From Planctomycetaceae bacterium (lineage in GTDB: Bacteria; Planctomycetota; Planctomycetia; Pirellulales; Thermoguttaceae): a stretch of 9,409 nt of DNA. The notes under the pieces were generated by a model. That model did no database searches. It saw nothing but the letters and a program-made list of their open reading frames with translations, and was not told the DNA's origin. The position numbers and the translations under genes were made by a program. Location: the NCBI GenBank assembly GCA_031261125.1, contig JAISJZ010000052.1, positions 1-9,409 on the forward strand. Direction: 5' to 3'. Shown piece by piece: positions 5,610-9,409 of the stretch (its first letter is position 1; each line of letters starts with the position of its first letter).

Positions 5610-5909
5610 ATGACCATTACCCAGACCCAGCAAGAAGGACGCATCATTTTTGCGGTATCGGGGCGGATTGATGCGGCGGCGGCAACGCGGTTTCAGGAAG
5701 CCCTGCTGCCGGTATTAAGTTTCGTTCCGGTTGTTGAATTGAATTTTGCGAACTTGCTGTACATATCGTCGGCGGGTTTGCGTGTTCTCTTGTTAGCCGT
5801 AAAAGCGGCAAAGCAGACCGGTACGCAGATAATTCTCCGCAATTTGTCCGGCGATATTCACAAAGTCATTCAAACCATCGGTTTGGATGCCGTATTAACG
5901 ATAGAATAA
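5610..5909 (+). CDS. STAS-domain protein (anti-sigma factor antagonist-like)
   Basis: The 99-residue protein is a single STAS domain from end to end. It shows the early strand IIFAVSGRID (12-21), strand VVELNFANLLYISSAGLRVL (41-60) with the S53-S54 pair at the position that is phosphorylated in SpoIIAA-like proteins, and a final strand-helix with G-T-Q-I-I-L-R-N-L. The YISSAGLRVLL variant is common in bacterial anti-anti-sigma factors. These bind an anti-sigma kinase and free a sigma factor, or act inside other partner-switch systems. No anti-sigma kinase or sigma factor lies nearby. Its stop shares one base with the methyltransferase start (TAATG), so the two are produced together. There is no SD; the start is chosen from the domain boundary and the lack of another in-frame start. 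Confidence 0.85.
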   Translation: MTITQTQQEGRIIFAVSGRIDAAAATRFQEALLPVLSFVPVVELNFANLLYISSAGLRVLLLAVKAAKQTGTQIILRNLSGDIHKVIQTIGLDAVLTIE

Positions 5910-6757
5910 TGTCCATTCAAATTTTAGACGGTGCGTGGGGAACACAGTTGCAGCAGCGGGGACTTGAAACCGGTGCGCATCCCGACTTGTGGAATCTGTC
6001 GCGTCCCGATAAAGTCAGGGAAGTTGCCGAGTCCTACGTCAACGCCGGCAGTAATATCATTCTGACGAACACATTCGGCGCGACCCGGTTTACACTCGGA
6101 AGACACGGGTACGAAGACAAGGTTGCGGATATTAACCGCGCCGGTGTCCGCATTTCCCGTGAGGCGGCAAAAGGAAAGGCGAAGGTTTTCGCTTCCGTCG
6201 GTCCGACCGGCGTGATGCTGTTGACCGGTACCGCAACGCCGGACGATTTGTACAGTGCTTTTCTTGAACAGGTGCAGGCAATCGCTTTGGAAGAACCGGA
6301 CGGCATCGTGATTGAAACGATGAGCGACCCGGCAGAAGCGGTATTGGCGGTGAAGGCGGCAAAGACAACCGGTTTGACTGTTGCGGCATGTATGGTGTTT
6401 GATTCCGGCAAGAACAAAGACCGGACGATGATGGGAACAACGCCGGAACAAGCGGCGGAACAACTCTCGGCGGCTGGTGCGGATATTATCGGTTCCAACT
6501 GCGGGCAGGGCATTGACGGGTTCATTCCGGTTTGCAAGCGGATGCGGGCGGCAACGGACAAGCCGCTGTGGATGAAAGCGAACGCCGGTCTGCCGGAAAT
6601 AGTTGACGGTAAGGCGGTTTATGTGCAAACGCCGGAAAAGTTTGCGGAGAAAGCGTTGGAGTTAATCGCAGCGGGCGCAGATTACATCGGCGGCTGCTGC
6701 GGTACATCGCCGGAGTTTATCAAATGTTTAGCCCTGTCTGCTTGCGGTAAGGCGTGA
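5909..6757 (+). CDS. Homocysteine S-methyltransferase domain protein (MetH N-terminal type)
   Basis: The 282-residue TIM-barrel protein matches the first module of cobalamin-dependent methionine synthase. It starts with LDGAWGTQLQ (6-15), has TNTFGATR (53-60), and carries the zinc site: C198 in GSNCGQG and the pair C263-C264 in GGCCGTSP. In the family these three cysteines hold zinc, which activates the thiol of homocysteine as methyl acceptor. The protein is only this one module: there is no folate, cobalamin or activation domain in the window. It may work with separate corrinoid and methyl-donor proteins or use a simple donor such as S-methylmethionine or a betaine; which cannot be told. 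It overlaps the STAS gene by one base and is followed by apbE after 19 bases. Confidence 0.85.
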   Translation: MSIQILDGAWGTQLQQRGLETGAHPDLWNLSRPDKVREVAESYVNAGSNIILTNTFGATRFTLGRHGYEDKVADINRAGVRISREAAKGKAKVFASVGPTGVMLLTGTATPDDLYSAFLEQVQAIALEEPDGIVIETMSDPAEAVLAVKAAKTTGLTVAACMVFDSGKNKDRTMMGTTPEQAAEQLSAAGADIIGSNCGQGIDGFIPVCKRMRAATDKPLWMKANAGLPEIVDGKAVYVQTPEKFAEKALELIAAGADYIGGCCGTSPEFIKCLALSACGKA

Positions 6758-6776
6758 ACAAGGTATATGGTCAAGA

Positions 6777-7775
6777 ATGAAATTATTCCCTATTTCCTGT
6801 TCCCTATTTCCTGTTTTTTGCTTGCTGTTCCTACCGCCGTTGTTTGCGTTCCAGCGGTACGAGTTTCAGTCCGTCCAAATGGGCGTGCCGGTCAATATCG
6901 TTCTCTATGCGGACGATACTGCTTTGGCAAAACAAGCGTCTGATGCCGCGTTTGAAACGTTCAAACGGTTGAACAGCATAATGAGCGACTACGATTCCGA
7001 CAGCGAAGTATCGCAGTTGAGTAAAAAAAACGCCGGTGAATTCTTTTCCGTTTCGGCAGATTTATTTTCCGTGATGAAATCGGCAAAACATTACAGCGAT
7101 ATTTCAGACGGGGCATTCGACATCACAGTCGGTTCTTATACAAAACTTTGGCGGCGTTCACGCCGGCAGCACGAGTTGCCGAAACAAATTTATTTGGATA
7201 AAGCAAAGGAATTGACCGGCAACCATTTGTGGGATACAGACGAAAAAACGCAGCGTATCCGGCTGAAAAAAAACGGTATAAAATTTGACCTCGGCGGTAT
7301 TGCGAAGGGCTATGCGATTGATAAAGCATTTGAAGAGATTCAGAAATTCGGTATCAAGTCCGTATTGGTGGAAGCCGGCGGCGACCTGCGGTTAGGCGAT
7401 GCCCCGGCTGCGGGTTGGACGATTCAACTTGCCGGCGATACAACGGTTCACGGTTTGCAGAACACCGCCGCCGCATCTTCCGGCGATACGAATCAGTTTA
7501 TCGAAATCAACGCGGAACGGTACTCGCACATCATCGCCCCGAAGACCGGATTGGGCTTAACAACGCCGTGTATTGTGAATGTTTTTGCACCAACAGCAAC
7601 ACAGGCAGATGCTCTTGCGTCGGCATTGTCCGTCTTGGGACAGGAAAAAGGCATCGCTCTTGCCGAAACGCAGAACGGTGCGGCGGCGAAAATCATTTTG
7701 TATGAAAACAAGAAATCGGTTGAAACAAAGAATTGGCAAAAAACTTGCGGCGGTCTTGCAACTGCGGTAAAATGA
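6777..7775 (+). CDS. apbE: FAD:protein FMN transferase, exported
   Basis: The 332-residue protein begins with a signal peptide (hydrophobic core about residues 3-24) and then an ApbE domain. Recognisable parts are DGAFDITVGSYTKLWR (111-126), KFDLGGIAKGYAID (169-182), VEAGGDLRLGD (198-208), SSGDTNQF (234-241) followed by RYSHIIAPKTG (248-258), and TATQADALASAL (273-284), which carries the family's magnesium-binding region. ApbE links FMN from FAD to Ser/Thr residues of proteins such as RnfG, RnfD or NqrC outside the cytoplasm. No target protein is encoded here, but nearby ferredoxins would fit an Rnf-like complex elsewhere (inference). The first residues are encoded by a tandem heptamer repeat (6786-6813). 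ATG 6777 is used; ATG 6767 is closer to an AAGG but out of frame. recG follows after four bases. Confidence 0.9.
   Translation: MKLFPISCSLFPVFCLLFLPPLFAFQRYEFQSVQMGVPVNIVLYADDTALAKQASDAAFETFKRLNSIMSDYDSDSEVSQLSKKNAGEFFSVSADLFSVMKSAKHYSDISDGAFDITVGSYTKLWRRSRRQHELPKQIYLDKAKELTGNHLWDTDEKTQRIRLKKNGIKFDLGGIAKGYAIDKAFEEIQKFGIKSVLVEAGGDLRLGDAPAAGWTIQLAGDTTVHGLQNTAAASSGDTNQFIEINAERYSHIIAPKTGLGLTTPCIVNVFAPTATQADALASALSVLGQEKGIALAETQNGAAAKIILYENKKSVETKNWQKTCGGLATAVK
6786..6813 (+). repeat. Tandem 14-base repeat (four TTYCCTR heptamers) in the apbE signal peptide
   Basis: TTCCCTATTTCCTG occurs twice without a gap (6786-6799 and 6800-6813). Each unit is two heptamers, TTCCCTA and TTTCCTG, so the element is four degenerate TTYCCTR heptamers. 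The unit length is not a multiple of three, so gain or loss of a copy shifts the apbE frame. Confidence 0.85.
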
Positions 7776-7779
7776 CCGT

Positions 7780-9409
7780 ATGGAAAAGCAGTTGCCGAAT
7801 CTCCGCGATGACATCACCTATCTTAAAGGAGTCGGTCCGCAACGCTCTGAACTTCTGCACCGCGTCGGACTGCACCGGGCATTCGATTTACTCTTCTACT
7901 TTCCGCGGGATTATCAGGATATGACGCAAATCTGTCCCGTTGACGGTCTGAAAGAAAACGTCGGCGGACAAACCGTCTGCGGATACATCGAAGAATGGTC
8001 GGAACGTTCCTCGTCCCGCGGTCCGATGCTCACGCTGACAATTCAATGCGGCGAAAAATACGTTAGAGGTATCTGGTGGAAAATGTCGTTCATTAAACGG
8101 GAATTCGCCAAAGGGCGCAAACTCCTTTTCACCGGCCGCCCGAAGTACGATTATCCGTTCTGGATAATGATGCACCCGCAAATCACTTATCTTGCCGATA
8201 CCGACGATGAAAAGGAAACGGAACCTTTTTTGCCGGTTTATCCGCTCACTGAAGGATTGAAGCAGTTTCACCTTCGGCGGATTCTGCGGGAAATGCTGCC
8301 GGTCTATGCTCCGCTGCTCGACGAAGTGTTTCCCGCTGATTTTTTGGAACAGCATAAACTTCTGCCGATTGCTGATGCGGTGCAGCAGATTCATTTTCCG
8401 GCGGATAAACCGGCGGTACTTTGGGCAAAACGGCGGTTCGTCTATCAGGAGTTGTTCATTCTGCAACTTGGTTTAGCCGTCCGCCGGTTGCAGCACCGGA
8501 TTCAATTTAACTCTCCGCAATTCACGGTGAACAAAGAAACGGACAGCCGGATTCGGCAGCGGTTTCCGTTCGACTTAACGAAACCGCAGGAAAAAGTTAT
8601 CAAGGAAATTGTCAGTGATTTATCGCAGCCGTTTCCGATGAACCGGTTATTGCAGGGCGATGTCGGCAGCGGTAAAACCGTTGTGGCGTTGTATGCGATG
8701 CTCGCTGCCGTTGCGAACGGTTATCAAGCCGTCTTTATGGCACCGACGGAAGTCCTTGCCCGGCAGCACCTTCGGACGTTAAGCAAAATGCTGGAAGGAA
8801 GTCAGGTAAAACTTGCCCCGTTGTTCGGCGGACAAAGACCGAATGCGCGGGCAAGTATTTTACAGTCCGTCAGCACCGGTGAAAGTCAAATCATTGTCGG
8901 CACGCAGGCGATTATTTGTTCGGAGATTCCGTTTCACCAACTGGGTTTGGTCGTGATAGACGAACAGCACAAGTTCGGCGTTCGGCAGCGGGCGGCATTG
9001 AAAACGGGGCGCGGCGTTGACCCGCATTACCTCGTGATGACGGCAACGCCGATACCGCGCAGCGTCACAATGACGCTGTTCGGCGATTTGGATGTGAGTA
9101 TGATGGACGGAATGCCGCCCGGTCGTCAAAAAGTGAAGACGTACATTATTGAACCGGAAAAACAGACGGACTGGTGGACGTTTTTCCGCCGCAAAGCCGA
9201 AGAAGAAGGTTGGCAAGGATACGTTGTTGTTCCGCTGATTGAGGAATCGTTCTTGTCAGCCGACGGAGAATTGTCCCCGTTCGAGGGTAAGCCCGCTGCG
9301 GCTAACTTGTCGTTAACGGAAACATTTCAGCAACTATCGCAGAACGAGTTAAAGGGTCTTCGTCTTGCGTACATTCACGGTCGAATGACAACGGAGGAGA
9401 AGGAAAAGA
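7780..9409 (+). CDS. recG: ATP-dependent DNA helicase RecG (first 543 codons, cut by window edge)
   Basis: The protein opens with the helix-hairpin LKGVGPQRSELLHRVGL (15-31) and FPRDYQD (42-48), then the wedge/OB domain (about 60-160) that grips branched DNA. The helicase core follows: Walker A GDVGSGKT (293-300), APTEVLARQH (about 328-337), the DEQH box with KFGVRQR (394-404), and TATPIPR (421-427). RecG regresses stalled replication forks and processes D-loops, R-loops and Holliday junctions. RecG is usually about 690 residues, so the C-terminal helicase lobe end and TRG region lie beyond the window. ATG 7780 is the only start after an in-frame TAA at 7768-7770; it follows the apbE stop by four bases, without a good SD, so coupled translation is likely. 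No breaks are seen in the visible part. Confidence 0.95.
   Translation, partial: MEKQLPNLRDDITYLKGVGPQRSELLHRVGLHRAFDLLFYFPRDYQDMTQICPVDGLKENVGGQTVCGYIEEWSERSSSRGPMLTLTIQCGEKYVRGIWWKMSFIKREFAKGRKLLFTGRPKYDYPFWIMMHPQITYLADTDDEKETEPFLPVYPLTEGLKQFHLRRILREMLPVYAPLLDEVFPADFLEQHKLLPIADAVQQIHFPADKPAVLWAKRRFVYQELFILQLGLAVRRLQHRIQFNSPQFTVNKETDSRIRQRFPFDLTKPQEKVIKEIVSDLSQPFPMNRLLQGDVGSGKTVVALYAMLAAVANGYQAVFMAPTEVLARQHLRTLSKMLEGSQVKLAPLFGGQRPNARASILQSVSTGESQIIVGTQAIICSEIPFHQLGLVVIDEQHKFGVRQRAALKTGRGVDPHYLVMTATPIPRSVTMTLFGDLDVSMMDGMPPGRQKVKTYIIEPEKQTDWWTFFRRKAEEEGWQGYVVVPLIEESFLSADGELSPFEGKPAAANLSLTETFQQLSQNELKGLRLAYIHGRMTTEEKEK

Noticed and set aside
5924..6628. 234-codon minus-strand frame opposite the methyltransferase gene
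   Set aside because: It is antisense to a gene with clear zinc-site motifs, has an Arg/His-rich composition typical of a reverse shadow, and no start signal.
7888..8466. 192-codon minus-strand frame opposite recG
   Set aside because: Antisense to a well-conserved RecG region; composition is shadow-like and no motif is visible.

Overview
The window looks like a chromosomal segment from a member of the Planctomycetota, probably an uncultured, moderate-GC relative of the Pirellulales. The main clues are a DUF1571 protein, a family first defined from planctomycetes; a Ser/Thr kinase preceded by the 'SGLL..WQ..QLLEG..KFTLGRYRIL' lead-in common in planctomycete kinases; a remnant of an 'FTxVEIL' prepilin-type N-terminus like those of the abundant planctomycete DUF1559 proteins; and several genes without a clear Shine-Dalgarno (SD) site. 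The phylum assignment is an inference. No tRNA, rRNA, CRISPR array, intact insertion sequence or phage gene was seen.

Left part (1-1024). An apolipoprotein N-acyltransferase gene (lnt) enters on the minus strand and is cut by the window edge. It is absent from simple ORF lists because it is open at the edge. Its best promoter places the transcription start close to the start codon, so its mRNA may be leaderless. Facing the other way is a near-consensus sigma-54 promoter (TGGCAC-N5-TTGC). It points at a well-spaced SD and a short reading frame that is the start of a broken prepilin-type gene. This is joined to the last ~40 codons of a thioredoxin-like protein, so 732-1024 is a decayed locus that keeps intact expression signals.

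Minus-strand pair (1074-2848). A secreted DUF1571 protein is followed by a GNAT acetyltransferase whose GTG start overlaps the DUF1571 stop (GTGA).

Plus-strand block (2994-9409). A glyoxalase II-like metallo-beta-lactamase hydrolase overlaps a cytosolic Ser/Thr kinase (TAATG). Next come two tandem 2[4Fe-4S] ferredoxins with their own promoter and the best SD in the window. After an A/T-rich gap with repeats there is a STAS-domain protein overlapping a cobalamin-type homocysteine S-methyltransferase domain (TAATG), then an exported ApbE flavin transferase and the first 543 codons of recG. Tight spacing from 5610 onward suggests one transcript. Ferredoxins, an ApbE flavinylating enzyme and a Zn-dependent methyltransferase fit a low-potential, at least partly anaerobic metabolism. 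A direct functional link between them is not shown.

The most unusual items are the sigma-54-driven gene wreck, the CTAAAAAC-type motifs around the ferredoxin genes, the heptamer tandem repeat inside the apbE signal peptide and the STAS/methyltransferase coupling. No clear new defence or mobile system is visible.
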